This document shows, in pieces, positions 1 through 8,279 of a stretch of 64,000 nucleotides of DNA. The stretch lies in the NCBI GenBank assembly GCA_001897855.1, contig MKUO01000007.1, forward strand, positions 330,079-394,078. The letters are read 5' to 3'. The stretch's first letter is position 1. Each line of letters starts with the position of its first letter. This DNA comes from Bacteroidetes bacterium 43-93 (GTDB lineage Bacteria > Bacteroidota > Bacteroidia > Chitinophagales > Chitinophagaceae). The notes beneath the pieces are model-generated. The model worked only from the letters and a program-made list of their open reading frames with translations. It was not told the DNA's origin and did no database searches. A program made the position numbers and the translations under genes.

Positions 1-2
1 AA

Positions 3-22
3 GGAGCGTTCGATAACGCTCC
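3..22. other. hairpin at window start
   Basis: An 8-bp perfect stem (GGAGCGTT / AACGCTCC) with a 4-nt loop. No U-tract follows on either visible side, so it is not a classical terminator. It may be the end of a gene left of the window, or an RNA element. Bases 23-233 otherwise show only an AT-rich presumed promoter region for the next gene. Confidence 0.4.
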
Positions 23-233
23 ACATTCACTTGGTGTGACTTATTTGCCTCTACATTTTTCACCTAAAATGTTGTACCAATACCACAATAAGTTGAGGAA
101 ATGTTAAACAGGATCTTTAGCGGTGCGATAATAACGAATTGATACACAGTGCCTGTCTATGGTAACATTTTGTAAATAACGGATGGCACAGTTTTTCCGA
201 CATATTACATGCTATAATAAGAGGGGCATCATT

Positions 234-473
234 ATGAGAGTTACACCAGAAGACGTTTTAACGAAAATCTATCAATTACAAAGTATCCAGGATAAAGCCG
301 GTAATCACAATCATATGTTTGGAGTAGACACATTATCTATGCTGTTTGATACACCATTCGATTATATGATGAACATTTTGGAGATTTTAAAAGAGAAAGG
401 CCAGGTTGCTATGACAGAATTAAAAACTAAGCGCACCGGTAAAAACAACGTTGCTTATGTTTCTCTGAAATAA
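234..473 (+). CDS. small helical protein of unknown function
   Basis: A 79-residue protein starting MRVTPEDVLTKIYQ. The track's longer start at 183 adds a Cys/Tyr-rich stretch that does not look native, so the internal ATG at 234, preceded by a purine-rich sequence, is preferred. The order of predicted helices and a Lys-rich C-terminal strand (ELKTKRTGKNNVAYVSL) resembles a small winged helix, but no family is recognised. It is soluble, with no signal peptide. It stands alone upstream of a cluster of hairpins. Confidence 0.55.
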   Translation: MRVTPEDVLTKIYQLQSIQDKAGNHNHMFGVDTLSMLFDTPFDYMMNILEILKEKGQVAMTELKTKRTGKNNVAYVSLK

Positions 474-504
474 TAGAATAGAAATCTATTCTTATTTAAC
501 ACTG

Positions 505-528
505 CGGAGATGTTCAAGAGCATCTCAG
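505..528 (+). terminator. hairpin after the 79-aa gene
   Basis: Stem GAGATG / CATCTC with an 8-nt loop, about 30 bases after the stop codon. It has only a weak T-rich follow-up, so it is at best a weak terminator. Confidence 0.35.
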
Positions 529-581
529 TTTGTGGTACAATATTTTATTTCTTTTATGGGGATGTTAAGGAAAGAAGAGTA

Positions 582-612
582 GGGACGCCAGTATGGCGTC
601 CCTTATTTTTTC
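582..612 (+). terminator. strong intrinsic terminator
   Basis: Perfect 9-bp stem GGGACGCCA / TGGCGTCCC with a 3-nt loop, followed by TTATTTTTT. It is a textbook rho-independent terminator. No convincing ORF lies between it and the previous hairpin, so it may end a short RNA. Confidence 0.75.
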
Positions 613-689
613 ACAAAGTTGAAAGTGTTGGTTTGCCTGGCATGGATTTGTTAAACAATTGGTCAATAGTATGGTTAATAGGAATAATA

Positions 690-720
690 GAGGGATGTTT
701 TTAAACATCCCTGTTTTTTT
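690..720 (+). terminator. intrinsic terminator
   Basis: Stem AGGGATGTTT / AAACATCCCT followed by GTTTTTTT. Its stem sequence is nearly the same as that of the hairpin at 777-803, so the two may be duplicates. Confidence 0.75.
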
Positions 721-776
721 AGGTAATGGCACAGGATTTTTATTGAAATAATATCATTAATCGAATCAGTAGTTGT

Positions 777-803
777 GGGGTGTTTTCAAACATCCCTTTT
801 TTT
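777..803 (+). terminator. intrinsic terminator, near-copy of the previous one
   Basis: Stem GGGTGTTT / AAACATCCC (one G-T pair) followed by TTTTTTT. It lies about 100 bases upstream of the UbiD promoter and isolates that gene from upstream transcription. Confidence 0.7.
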
Positions 804-900
804 ATGCTGTAGTGCTATCGGCTCAGTAATGAAAAGAAACTGTTAGTTTCCTTTTATGCGTTTATAGCTAAACAAAACATCAGCGACATCAAATACCCAT

Positions 901-908
901 TAACTTTG
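901..908 (+). promoter_or_regulatory. TAnnTTTG -7 box of the UbiD gene
   Basis: TAACTTTG matches the Bacteroidota sigma-A -7 consensus TAnnTTTG exactly. The ATG begins 9 bases after it, so a start site about 6-7 bases downstream would leave almost no 5' leader. Confidence 0.6.
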
Positions 909-916
909 CATCCGTT

Positions 917-2821
917 ATGGCATATAAATCACTCGAAGCGTTTATAGAAGCATTAGATAAGGCTGGCGAACTGGTAAGGATTCAAACATTTGTAGATCCT
1001 GTTTTAGAGATAGCAGAAATAGCAGATCGTGTTTCAAAAACACCTGATAGAAATAAAGCGCTGTTGTTCGAAAATACCGGTACCGAATTCCCCCTGCTCA
1101 TCAACGGTATGGGCAGCGACAGGCGGATGTGCATGGCGCTGGGCGTGAACGACCTCGACGATGTAGCGCGCGATATCGAGAACCTGTTAAAAACCATGTC
1201 GGCGCCAAAGAATGGCCTTTTAGAGAAATTAGCCATGTTGCCGCAGTTGAGCAAATTTGCTTCGTGGATGCCGAAGGTGGTAAGTGGCCATGGCGCCTGC
1301 CAGGAGGTAGTGATGCAAACCCCCGACCTTTCGAAGCTGCCGATCCTGAAATGCTGGCCAAAAGACGGTGGCCGCTTCATAACGCTGCCCGCCATACATA
1401 CAAAAGATCCGTTGAATGGTACACGCAATATTGGTATGTACCGTATGCAGGTGTTCACAGATACTATGACGGCCATGCATTGGCACAAACACAAAGTATC
1501 TGCGCGCCATTACAATGAATATAAAAAGCTGAATAAAAGAATGCCTGTTGCCGTGGCCTTAGGTGGCGACCCGGTATATACCTATGCAGCAACGGCGCCA
1601 TTGCCCGAGAATGTGGATGAATACATGCTGGCTGGCTTTCTGCGCAAAAAGCGTGTAGAGTTGGTGAAATGTATCACGCAGCCCGAGATCGAAGTGCCGG
1701 CAGATGCGGATATCATCATCGAGGGCTATGTAGATCCTAACGAGGAACTGATATGGGAAGGTCCGTTTGGAGACCATACCGGTTATTATTCATTGCCCGA
1801 TTGGTACCCACGCTTTCATGTTACCGCCATCACTCACAAAAAGAAGGCAGTGTACCCGGCAACCATAGTAGGTATTCCACCACAGGAGGATGCATGGATC
1901 GGCAAGGCTACGGAACGGATATTCCTCACTCCTATGAAGATGACCATGGTGCCCGAGATAAAGGATATGAATATGCCTGTAGAAGGGGTATTTCACAACC
2001 TGGTGATCGCATCTATCAATAAGGAGTATGCAGGCCAGGGACAGAAGGTAATGAATGCAATGTGGGGCGCCGGGCAGATGATGTTCAATAAGATACTGGT
2101 ACTGACAGATGGCAATAAAGATCTGAATGATTACAAATCGCTGGCGCAGTATGTGTTTAGCAATCTCGATCCCGCTACAGATGTATACTTCAGCCAGGGG
2201 CCGATGGATGTATTAGATCACAGCTGCAGCAAGCTAGGCTTTGGCGGCAAGATGTGCATCGATGGCACTAAGAAATGGGAAGAAGAGATCGTTCATCCGC
2301 ATACACCTTTCTCGTTAGCGCCTGCTTTCGACAAAGCAAATATCATGCAGCAATACCCTGAGATAAGGGGCATTAATGATAAGCTTGCCCGCGATTGGCA
2401 GATACCTGTATTGTTTGTCGCGGTGGAGAAAAACCGCCCGGGGCATGTATTAGAACTGCATCGCCGGTTGTGTGAAGATGCCACTGTTCAAAACATAAAG
2501 ATGATACTTTATGTAGAGCATACCGTTCATGCAGATGATATTGCTGATGTGCTCTGGCGTTTTTGTAATAACATGGATCCCCGCCGCGATCATTTTTTTG
2601 CCGGCATCAATAATCAGGTGCTGGGATTAGATGGCACGCGTAAGACTAAAAAATTCGATAATTTCGATCGGCCCTGGCCAAATATTATTGCTGCAGATGA
2701 AGCAACCATCAAAGCGGTGGATGCTAAATGGCAGGAACTTAACCTGGGCTCGTTAATAACATCTCCATCCATGCGTTACAAGCACCAGATGTATGGCGAA
2801 GAAGCAGAGGTGGAAGATTAA
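917..2821 (+). CDS. ubiD: UbiD-family (de)carboxylase
   Basis: A 634-residue UbiD-family enzyme. The family uses prenylated FMN to decarboxylate aromatic or alpha,beta-unsaturated acids, and in Bacteroidota the long form is usually assigned to menaquinone biosynthesis. Family hallmarks are visible: the N-terminal ALGVNDLDD region, MHWHKHKVSARHY near residue 190, and the signature EGPFGDHTGYY near residue 280 followed by AITHKKKAVYPATIVG. This region carries the acidic and Arg active-site residues. There is no signal peptide or TM segment, so it should be cytosolic. It starts directly after a TAACTTTG box and is followed after 11 bases by a VOC protein, probably one transcript. The UbiX flavin prenyltransferase is not in the window. 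The family call is firm; the substrate is an inference. Confidence 0.9.
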   Translation: MAYKSLEAFIEALDKAGELVRIQTFVDPVLEIAEIADRVSKTPDRNKALLFENTGTEFPLLINGMGSDRRMCMALGVNDLDDVARDIENLLKTMSAPKNGLLEKLAMLPQLSKFASWMPKVVSGHGACQEVVMQTPDLSKLPILKCWPKDGGRFITLPAIHTKDPLNGTRNIGMYRMQVFTDTMTAMHWHKHKVSARHYNEYKKLNKRMPVAVALGGDPVYTYAATAPLPENVDEYMLAGFLRKKRVELVKCITQPEIEVPADADIIIEGYVDPNEELIWEGPFGDHTGYYSLPDWYPRFHVTAITHKKKAVYPATIVGIPPQEDAWIGKATERIFLTPMKMTMVPEIKDMNMPVEGVFHNLVIASINKEYAGQGQKVMNAMWGAGQMMFNKILVLTDGNKDLNDYKSLAQYVFSNLDPATDVYFSQGPMDVLDHSCSKLGFGGKMCIDGTKKWEEEIVHPHTPFSLAPAFDKANIMQQYPEIRGINDKLARDWQIPVLFVAVEKNRPGHVLELHRRLCEDATVQNIKMILYVEHTVHADDIADVLWRFCNNMDPRRDHFFAGINNQVLGLDGTRKTKKFDNFDRPWPNIIAADEATIKAVDAKWQELNLGSLITSPSMRYKHQMYGEEAEVED

Positions 2822-2832
2822 AAACTATTTCT

Positions 2833-3222
2833 ATGAGCGATAAAAAAAGAGTTACAGGTATCGGTGGCATTTTCTTCAAAAGCAACGATCCCGATTATAT
2901 GCGCACCTGGTATCAAAAGCACCTGGGCCTTGACAACAGCCCTTATGGCAGTGTGTTCGAATGGCGGGATGTAAACAATCCCGATAAAAAAGGTTCTACC
3001 ATCTGGAGTGCTTTCCGCAACAGCACAGATTATTTTCAGCCCTCAGAAAGAGAATTCATGATCAATTTCAGGGTAGAAGATCTGGAATGGCTGCTGGCTG
3101 AACTAAAGAAAGAAGGCATAGAACAGGTAGGCGAGATGCAGGTACACGATTATGGTAAGTTTGCTCATATCATAGATCCCGAAGGCATAAAGATCGAGCT
3201 ATGGGAGGCAACAGATGACTAA
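2833..3222 (+). CDS. VOC-fold (glyoxalase/bleomycin-resistance) protein
   Basis: A 129-residue single vicinal-oxygen-chelate domain. It opens with the typical strand-helix GIGGIFFKSNDPDYMRTWYQ and ends with DPEGIKIELWE, the usual final strand carrying the metal-ligand Glu. VOC proteins of this length act as homodimeric metalloenzymes (isomerases, lyases, dioxygenases) or binding proteins, and the sequence alone does not say which. It follows the UbiD gene by 11 bases, so a role in the same metabolism is possible but unproven. Confidence 0.8.
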   Translation: MSDKKRVTGIGGIFFKSNDPDYMRTWYQKHLGLDNSPYGSVFEWRDVNNPDKKGSTIWSAFRNSTDYFQPSEREFMINFRVEDLEWLLAELKKEGIEQVGEMQVHDYGKFAHIIDPEGIKIELWEATDD

Positions 3223-3236
3223 TACAAATACACCAT

Positions 3237-4091
3237 CTAAAGAATAGGCAGTATCATCTCATACTGGCTACCACATTTGGGTATCCCATTTGCTTCAAGA
3301 AAGCTGGTGATCGCATTATCGGTTTCTTCTGTATTGATGACTTTTATTTTACCGCTTCTATTGCTTTGTAAAATGCTATGCAATATTGCCGATCCAATTC
3401 CCTGCCTGCGATGATCTTTATGGACTGCTAGCTGTGTAATATCACCTGTTGCAGGTGCAAGGATGCCATAGCCTATCAATTTGTCGGCGTTATAGGCACC
3501 TGCTATTACAAAGTCATACGGCGCACGTTCTATAGATTCAAAACTGTTCTGCCAGGAGGGCTCATGGTCGCCAAGTGCTGTCATATCAGTTTTAAGCGCT
3601 ATTGTGATCGGTTGAATCGCTTCATGTTGTAGCAGGGCTGTGTGTTTCATTTGTACTTTGTCAGCTTCCTGTCGGAAATAATTGAATCCGCGGGTTATTG
3701 TAAACCCAAGCTTCTTGTATACAGATATTGCACTAGTGTTATCCTGCAGCACTTCCAGTAGATATTGTTTACAACCTGCATCTTTCAGATAAGGAACTGC
3801 CGCTTCAAATATCTTGGTAGCCAGCCCCTTGCCTCTATAGTCTGTAACAGTAGCAGTACCGGTATCATAGGCTGTTTTGATACCGTTAAATGTACCAATG
3901 CCGTTCAGCGTAAAGCTCACCAGCTTTTCATTATCAAATGTTCCGAAGGAAAGTTCGGGCGTGTAGCCACGCCTTCTCAGGTCTTTTTGTAATTCCTCAC
4001 GACTCCATGAAGCAGCATACCCTTTAAATGCTTCGTCCCATGCGGTATACAGGGCATCAAAACTAATGTCCTTAAGTGATCTTATTTCCAT
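3237..4091 (-). CDS. tandem GNAT N-acetyltransferase
   Basis: About 284 residues from MEIRSLKDISF; the track's GTG start adds 13 residues with no domain match. Two GNAT folds are present. The first has its acetyl-CoA loop in TDYRGKGLATKIFEAA, followed by SAISVYKKLGF. The second has HKDHRRQGIGSAILHSI, the Q/RxxGxG/A motif in clean form. Tandem GNATs acetylate amines of small molecules or peptides; the substrate is not readable from sequence. The gene converges on the VOC gene with a 14-base gap and no obvious terminator. Confidence 0.85.
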   Translation of the reverse strand: MEIRSLKDISFDALYTAWDEAFKGYAASWSREELQKDLRRRGYTPELSFGTFDNEKLVSFTLNGIGTFNGIKTAYDTGTATVTDYRGKGLATKIFEAAVPYLKDAGCKQYLLEVLQDNTSAISVYKKLGFTITRGFNYFRQEADKVQMKHTALLQHEAIQPITIALKTDMTALGDHEPSWQNSFESIERAPYDFVIAGAYNADKLIGYGILAPATGDITQLAVHKDHRRQGIGSAILHSILQSNRSGKIKVINTEETDNAITSFLEANGIPKCGSQYEMILPIL

Positions 4092-4144
4092 TTCAGCAAA
4101 GCTAAATCCGCCTAAGTTCCTAGCCATCACCCTATCAGCGTGGT

Positions 4145-4597
4145 TTACCAGGGTACTATTACCTTGTAGTCATACGGGGCATACCTGCTGTCGTAATTAA
4201 CCTTATCTGTGTTTTTCAGATTCGTGTATTCCGCCGCTTTAGATGGGTCTTTCTCATTTCTGCTAAGCGCGTCATACACATCTGCACGCACGCGCAGCCA
4301 ACGTGCATCGCGTATAATAATTGACTCCAGCGAATCCATTAATGGTTTCCTGTCTATTGCTGCATTACTGCCTAGCGCCCTCGTCCCCGCTACCAGGAAC
4401 ATCCTGGTGGTAAGGTCGTCTGCTTTCGCGCCGGGCATTTGTATATACTTAAGGTAAGTGTTATAAGCGTCTTCGTTTTTATGCTGGTGATAAAGGGATT
4501 GTACCTTGCTTGCATACCATGATGCACTGTCTGTTTGGGCATGGATTCTTAAGCATAAGGTCAATGCAAATAATAGAAGAAATAAGCTTTTGGTCAT
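4145..4597 (-). CDS. secreted protein of unknown function
   Basis: About 150 residues. I prefer the internal start MTKSLFLLLFALTLCLRIHAQ, a clean signal peptide ending in a typical Bacteroidota A-Q cleavage context. The mature part is helical, with a DAYNTYLKYIQ repeat-like start reminiscent of TPR-type helices, and ends RYAPYDYKVIVPW. It is exported to the periplasm or beyond. It lies just upstream of the GNAT gene on the same strand. No family is recognised. Confidence 0.7.
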   Translation of the reverse strand: MTKSLFLLLFALTLCLRIHAQTDSASWYASKVQSLYHQHKNEDAYNTYLKYIQMPGAKADDLTTRMFLVAGTRALGSNAAIDRKPLMDSLESIIIRDARWLRVRADVYDALSRNEKDPSKAAEYTNLKNTDKVNYDSRYAPYDYKVIVPW

Positions 4598-4660
4598 AGT
4601 GATACTAAGATAGCTCATTCGTGCAAAAATTATGGGCTACAGGCTTTATCTTGAATAATC

Positions 4661-4996
4661 CTATCTGATCTTACTGGTATCAATAGCGCTTCTTTGCGGG
4701 CCTTCATTCATTACTCTCGTGGCGTTTTGCACAGGCGTGTTGTTACCATTCGCGTTCATCCTGTTCACTCTGGGATTAATAGGCTCTGTGTATCGGGTAC
4801 GATCTGCTTTTTGTGTTGGATTAGTCAACGTTGCTTTATCGGTTGTATTGCCTTTGTCTTTTTCTCCTTTGCTGTTAATATGCATATGGCTGCCTGTTTC
4901 AGACTTGGTTGCCTTTTTTGTTGATTGCGGAACACTTTGTGCATAGGCAGTTGCAGTAAACAATGCCAGCGACAAAGCTAAAAGAGTGATCTTCAT
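4661..4996 (-). CDS. small secreted low-complexity protein
   Basis: 111 residues with a clear signal peptide (MKITLLALSLALFTATAYAQ). The mature part is polar and rich in Thr, Lys, Asn and Gln, with little predicted order (for example KGEKDKGNTTDKATLTNPTQ). Such short disordered exported proteins are common in this group and have no assigned function. It has its own unit, between the 150-aa secreted protein and the histidine kinase. Confidence 0.65.
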   Translation of the reverse strand: MKITLLALSLALFTATAYAQSVPQSTKKATKSETGSHMHINSKGEKDKGNTTDKATLTNPTQKADRTRYTEPINPRVNRMNANGNNTPVQNATRVMNEGPQRSAIDTSKIR

Positions 4997-5063
4997 AACA
5001 TAAGTTTTTGCTTACCTAAGCAGTAGCTAAACTTATGCCATCCGTCTATGCGGATATGTTAAG

Positions 5064-7052
5064 TTAATTAAGGGCGGCTACGGGTTTATTTCCCATTACC
5101 GAAAAGTAGAAGGTTGTGCCCTGGCCTTTTTCACTTTTCAACCATATATCACCACCGTTCTGTTTAATGAATTCACGGCAAAGCATCAGGCCAATGCTAT
5201 TGCCCACTTCATCAGATGTGCCGACGGTACTAAAATTATACGGCTCAAATATATGTTTCTGCCTTTCAGGATCTATCCCTATTCCATTATCCTTTACGGA
5301 GAATATGATACGCCCGTCATTTTGCTCTGCACCTATTTCTATATTGCCGCCGGTGCGGGTATATTTTATGGCATTAGAGAGCAGGTTGCGTACCACGAAT
5401 TTAAAGTGGTTCTCGTCTGTATATATCTGTGTTTGTACCGGTACTCTGTTTTGAATCGTGATGTTTTTATTATCTGCCGTTACCTTCAGCAGTTTCAGGT
5501 TATTGTTGAGTACATCCGTCACGTTAAATACTGATTGCTGCAATGTCACCCCTTTGATTTGTAGTTTGCCCCAGTTCAGCAGTTTGTCCAGTGTTTCAAT
5601 AGAAGCCTGAGAATTCTCATCCAGTGAATCAAGTATAAATTCCTTTTCGCTTTCCGGTGTTGCCGGGTTGCGGTATATATCCAGCAGTACGGGTATATTA
5701 CCTATCGGTCCGCGCAAGTCGTGGCCCACAATAGAAAACAAGCGGTCTTTTAGATCGTTCAGTCTTTTAAGTTCCTGTTCGCGCCCGACAAGTTCTTTAT
5801 TCAGCTTGCGGCTTTTAGCAAAGAAAAATAATAAGGTTATCAGCGTTATAGCCAACACCAATGCTATAACAATAATGTAGTTTTTCTTTTGCAGGTTGCG
5901 CTGTTCCGATTTGCGCAGCGCATCAAGCTGTGTGTTCGATTTATTCAGTTCGTATTGTGCCTGCAGGTTCGCTATTTCCTTCATCTTATCCATCGTAAAG
6001 ATGCTGTCATGTAGCTCACGCGCTTTCCTCAGGTAGGCAACTTCGTCTTTATAATCTCCGTTAGTATCTGCAAGGTGCGCCAGGGAGTTTAATACTTCTG
6101 AGCGTAGCAGTTTATTGTCTATGCTTTTTGCTAGTACATATGCCTGCGCCAATGCATCCGTTGCCTTATCAACATCACTGCCAAAATAAGACTGGGCCAC
6201 ATATTGGAGTACCCGGGCCTGCTCTTCTTTTAAATTTTTCTCTTTAGCAATAGCAAGCGACTTGTTATAGTATTCAAGGGCTTTCTTGTGATTATTTTGT
6301 TCAGCATAGATCCGGCCTATGTTCATTAATGGCTGTAGGCGTATCTCTTCCAATTCCGGGCTTTTAGCCAGGTCCAGCGATTTTTGAAAATAATATAATG
6401 CGGAATCATAATTATTTTCCTTCGCAAACTGTACGCCCATGTTATTATACAAGTAAGCAGTATTCCCTGTTTTTTTTGTGTGTACTGCAAGGTCAAGGGC
6501 TTTGTGCAAATAGGCTTTCGCCTGGTTATTATTACCGCTGAAATCGTTGGCGGTGCCAAGCTTAATATAAGTAGAGATAAGGTTAGGCGTATCATTTACT
6601 CTTTCGAAGTATTGCAGTGCTTTGAGAAAGTGGCCTACCGCGGGTTGAAACTGGCCTCTGCGTCCTTCCACCACGCCCAATGCATTATGGGCTTTTGCAA
6701 TTCCCGGTTCATTGTGCATGGAAGTATATATGGCTAAGGCTTGTTCTCCTGCTTCCTGTGCCCGCACTGCAAACCCTATTTGATCGTATACGCCGCAAAG
6801 CATACCAAGCATGGATGCTTTTCCGGGTAAATAGTTGCGGTCAGTAAATCGTTTAAGCCCCTGCTCCAGGTATACTTTAGCGGAATCCTCGTTGGAATTT
6901 TTGAAATAATCGAATATCTGCCGGTAAACAATTAGTTTTTGTGTATCTGTTGCCGCATTATTTATTAATGCCTGGAAGTTAGGATGATCTGTCTGGGCAG
7001 TAGAAATTACAGATGTCAATATAAGTATCAGTCCGGTCAGTACGCGCCTCAT
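5064..7052 (-). CDS. TPR sensor histidine kinase
   Basis: 662 residues: signal peptide (MRRVLTGLILILTSVISTAQ), an array of TPR helices over roughly residues 25-370 in the periplasm, a coiled segment, one TM helix (NYIIVIALVLAITLITLLFF, near 395-415), then a cytoplasmic kinase. The H-box is FSIVGHDLRGPIGN; the ATPase has the N-box FVVRNLLSNAIKYT, G1 DNGIGID and G2-like SIGLMLCREF. No receiver or DNA-binding domain is attached and no response regulator gene is next to it, so it is an orphan kinase whose partner lies elsewhere. Bacteroidota use this layout for envelope or nutrient sensing; the signal is unknown. Confidence 0.88.
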   Translation of the reverse strand: MRRVLTGLILILTSVISTAQTDHPNFQALINNAATDTQKLIVYRQIFDYFKNSNEDSAKVYLEQGLKRFTDRNYLPGKASMLGMLCGVYDQIGFAVRAQEAGEQALAIYTSMHNEPGIAKAHNALGVVEGRRGQFQPAVGHFLKALQYFERVNDTPNLISTYIKLGTANDFSGNNNQAKAYLHKALDLAVHTKKTGNTAYLYNNMGVQFAKENNYDSALYYFQKSLDLAKSPELEEIRLQPLMNIGRIYAEQNNHKKALEYYNKSLAIAKEKNLKEEQARVLQYVAQSYFGSDVDKATDALAQAYVLAKSIDNKLLRSEVLNSLAHLADTNGDYKDEVAYLRKARELHDSIFTMDKMKEIANLQAQYELNKSNTQLDALRKSEQRNLQKKNYIIVIALVLAITLITLLFFFAKSRKLNKELVGREQELKRLNDLKDRLFSIVGHDLRGPIGNIPVLLDIYRNPATPESEKEFILDSLDENSQASIETLDKLLNWGKLQIKGVTLQQSVFNVTDVLNNNLKLLKVTADNKNITIQNRVPVQTQIYTDENHFKFVVRNLLSNAIKYTRTGGNIEIGAEQNDGRIIFSVKDNGIGIDPERQKHIFEPYNFSTVGTSDEVGNSIGLMLCREFIKQNGGDIWLKSEKGQGTTFYFSVMGNKPVAALN

Positions 7053-7170
7053 CTAATAATATGCTTGGGTTCTTGAATGCTGTAATCAACCCCAAAGTAG
7101 TGCTGAAATATTAAAAAATCAAATGCAGGTATTTTTACGGCTATTTATACTTGTTTTTGTATAATAATAT

Positions 7171-7350
7171 TTAAATGCCGGATAGCTCGAGCACTAAAGC
7201 AACTGTAACGGTAATCATGATCGACCAAAACAGTGGGCCTGTTTTGAGGAAACGGTTCTTTTTTACATGTGGTTCAAAAGGGATCACCTTCCTCGCCTTC
7301 CTGATGTGTGGCTGGTCATTATTTTCAATAGACCTGAGAGCGATCTGCAT
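7171..7350 (-). CDS. 59-aa tail-anchored-like small membrane protein (not in ORF track)
   Basis: Read on the minus strand from the ATG at 7350: MQIALRSIENNDQPHIRKAR..., 59 codons to TAA at 7171-7173. A basic, soluble first half (RKARKVIPFEPHVKKNRFLK) is followed by one hydrophobic helix (GPLFWSIMITVTVALVLEL) at the C-terminus, so it should sit in the inner membrane with its N-terminus in the cytosol. This charge-then-TM layout looks much more like a gene than the 60-codon plus-strand ORF 7175-7357 in the track. It lies upstream of the histidine kinase on the same strand. Two palindromes lie just upstream of its start. Function unknown. Confidence 0.55.
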   Translation of the reverse strand: MQIALRSIENNDQPHIRKARKVIPFEPHVKKNRFLKTGPLFWSIMITVTVALVLELSGI

Positions 7351-7396
7351 AACATAGTGTTTAAATATAAAAATCGTACCTGGTTTGTTATCAATA

Positions 7397-7434
7397 GGTG
7401 AGGCATCTCACCGCCTATGGTGATATATATCACC
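7397..7434. promoter_or_regulatory. paired palindromes, candidate operators
   Basis: GGTGAG-GCAT-CTCACC (7397-7412) and the perfect 16-base palindrome GGTGATATATATCACC (7419-7434) share the half-site GGTGA and sit 22 bases apart, start to start, or about two helical turns. They lie 47-84 bases upstream of the start of the 59-aa gene, where a dimeric regulator would act. There is no T-run, so they are not terminators. Confidence 0.45.
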
Positions 7435-7621
7435 TGTTATTTTTTACACTTATAATAACTGACTGATAAGATACAATTCCGTTGCTTGTTAGATGCGAAA
7501 ATATTATAATCAGGAGTTAAAAATACATGGTCGGAATAAAAATTGCATTAAATTTTATTTAAAATATAAGTCCGTTGAATACAAGTCAGTTAGGTTTTAA
7601 TTATATCTGTTCCTGACGTAA

Positions 7622-7654
7622 CAAAAAAAAATGGCACGGTAATTACCGTGCCAT
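7622..7654 (-). terminator. terminator of the pyrophosphatase gene
   Basis: Perfect 10-bp stem ATGGCACGGT / ACCGTGCCAT with an AATT loop. On the minus strand it is followed by a run of nine U. It lies 26 bases past the ppa stop codon. Confidence 0.85.
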
Positions 7655-7679
7655 TTACTTTTGAAAGGTTTCCTGCCCC

Positions 7680-8210
7680 CTAATATTTCGCTTTATAATC
7701 GTTTATAGCCTTCTCCACTATTTGCATGGCTACTTCTTTATTTTGGAAGTCTTCTACCAGCACTGTTTTATTTTCCAGCGTCTTATACTCTTCAAAGAAG
7801 TGTTTCAGTTCACTGTGAAAATAGGATGGCAGTTGCTCTATATCGTCAATATGGTTTACACTAACATCGTCAGCAGCTACAGCTATGATCTTGTCATCGC
7901 CTTCGTTATTGTCTATCATACGCATTACGCCTATTATTTTGGCGCGCACGATGCATAATGGTTGTATCTCAATTTGTGACAGCACCAATATATCCAGCGG
8001 GTCATTATCCTCGCCCAGTGTTTGCGGGATAAAACCATAGTTTGCGGGGTAAAATACGGATGAGTAAAGCACGCGGTCCAGCATCAGCATCCCTGTTTCT
8101 TTGTCCAGTTCATATTTTGCCCTGCTGTTTTTGGGTATTTCAATAATAGAATTCAGCACCGCCGGTTTTTCTTGTCCAATTGCCACCTGGTGCCATGGAT
8201 TAAAATTCAT
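7680..8210 (-). CDS. ppa: inorganic pyrophosphatase (family I)
   Basis: 176 residues, the normal length for a soluble bacterial family I enzyme. It hydrolyses pyrophosphate to phosphate in the cytosol and so pulls biosynthetic reactions forward. The metal-binding signature is [11 protein letters not shown], preceded by [20 protein letters not shown] and [11 protein letters not shown], which carry the substrate-binding Lys, Glu, Arg and Tyr. It ends at a strong terminator. It shares direction with the ClC channel gene upstream but is separated from it by 69 bases, so it may have its own promoter. Confidence 0.95.
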   Translation of the reverse strand: MNFNPWHQVAIGQEKPAVLNSIIEIPKNSRAKYELDKETGMLMLDRVLYSSVFYPANYGFIPQTLGEDNDPLDILVLSQIEIQPLCIVRAKIIGVMRMIDNNEGDDKIIAVAADDVSVNHIDDIEQLPSYFHSELKHFFEEYKTLENKTVLVEDFQNKEVAMQIVEKAINDYKAKY

Positions 8211-8279
8211 AAACTCAATAGTTTTTTTACGGCCGCAAAGCTACTGATATTAGCACGGACGGTAAAAATATCATCGGGA

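Larger units (their letters stand above)
474..916. other. gene-poor stretch with four hairpins
   Basis: This 443-base gap holds a cluster of hairpins (505-528, 582-612, 690-720, 777-803), three of them followed by T-runs, and then the promoter of the UbiD gene. The 64-codon ORF at 510-704 runs through two of the hairpins and is not believed to be a gene. Repeated terminator-like structures in about 300 bases suggest short transcripts, possibly small RNAs, ending here. Confidence 0.5.
7351..7679. other. intergenic region with palindromes and ppa terminator
   Basis: This 329-base gap carries two adjacent palindromes (7397-7434) upstream of the 59-aa gene, a minus-strand TATATTTA box near 7364-7371 that could be its -7 element, AT-rich sequence, and the pyrophosphatase terminator. 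No further coding signal is seen. Confidence 0.5.

Noticed and set aside
510-704. 64-codon plus-strand ORF
   Set aside because: It runs through two strong terminator hairpins and has no recognisable protein character; more likely chance.
982-1518. Several overlapping ORFs inside the UbiD gene
   Set aside because: All are other-frame shadows of the clearly conserved UbiD protein.
7175-7357. 60-codon plus-strand ORF
   Set aside because: The opposite strand of the same region encodes a much more protein-like sequence with a basic half and a TM helix, so this is its shadow.
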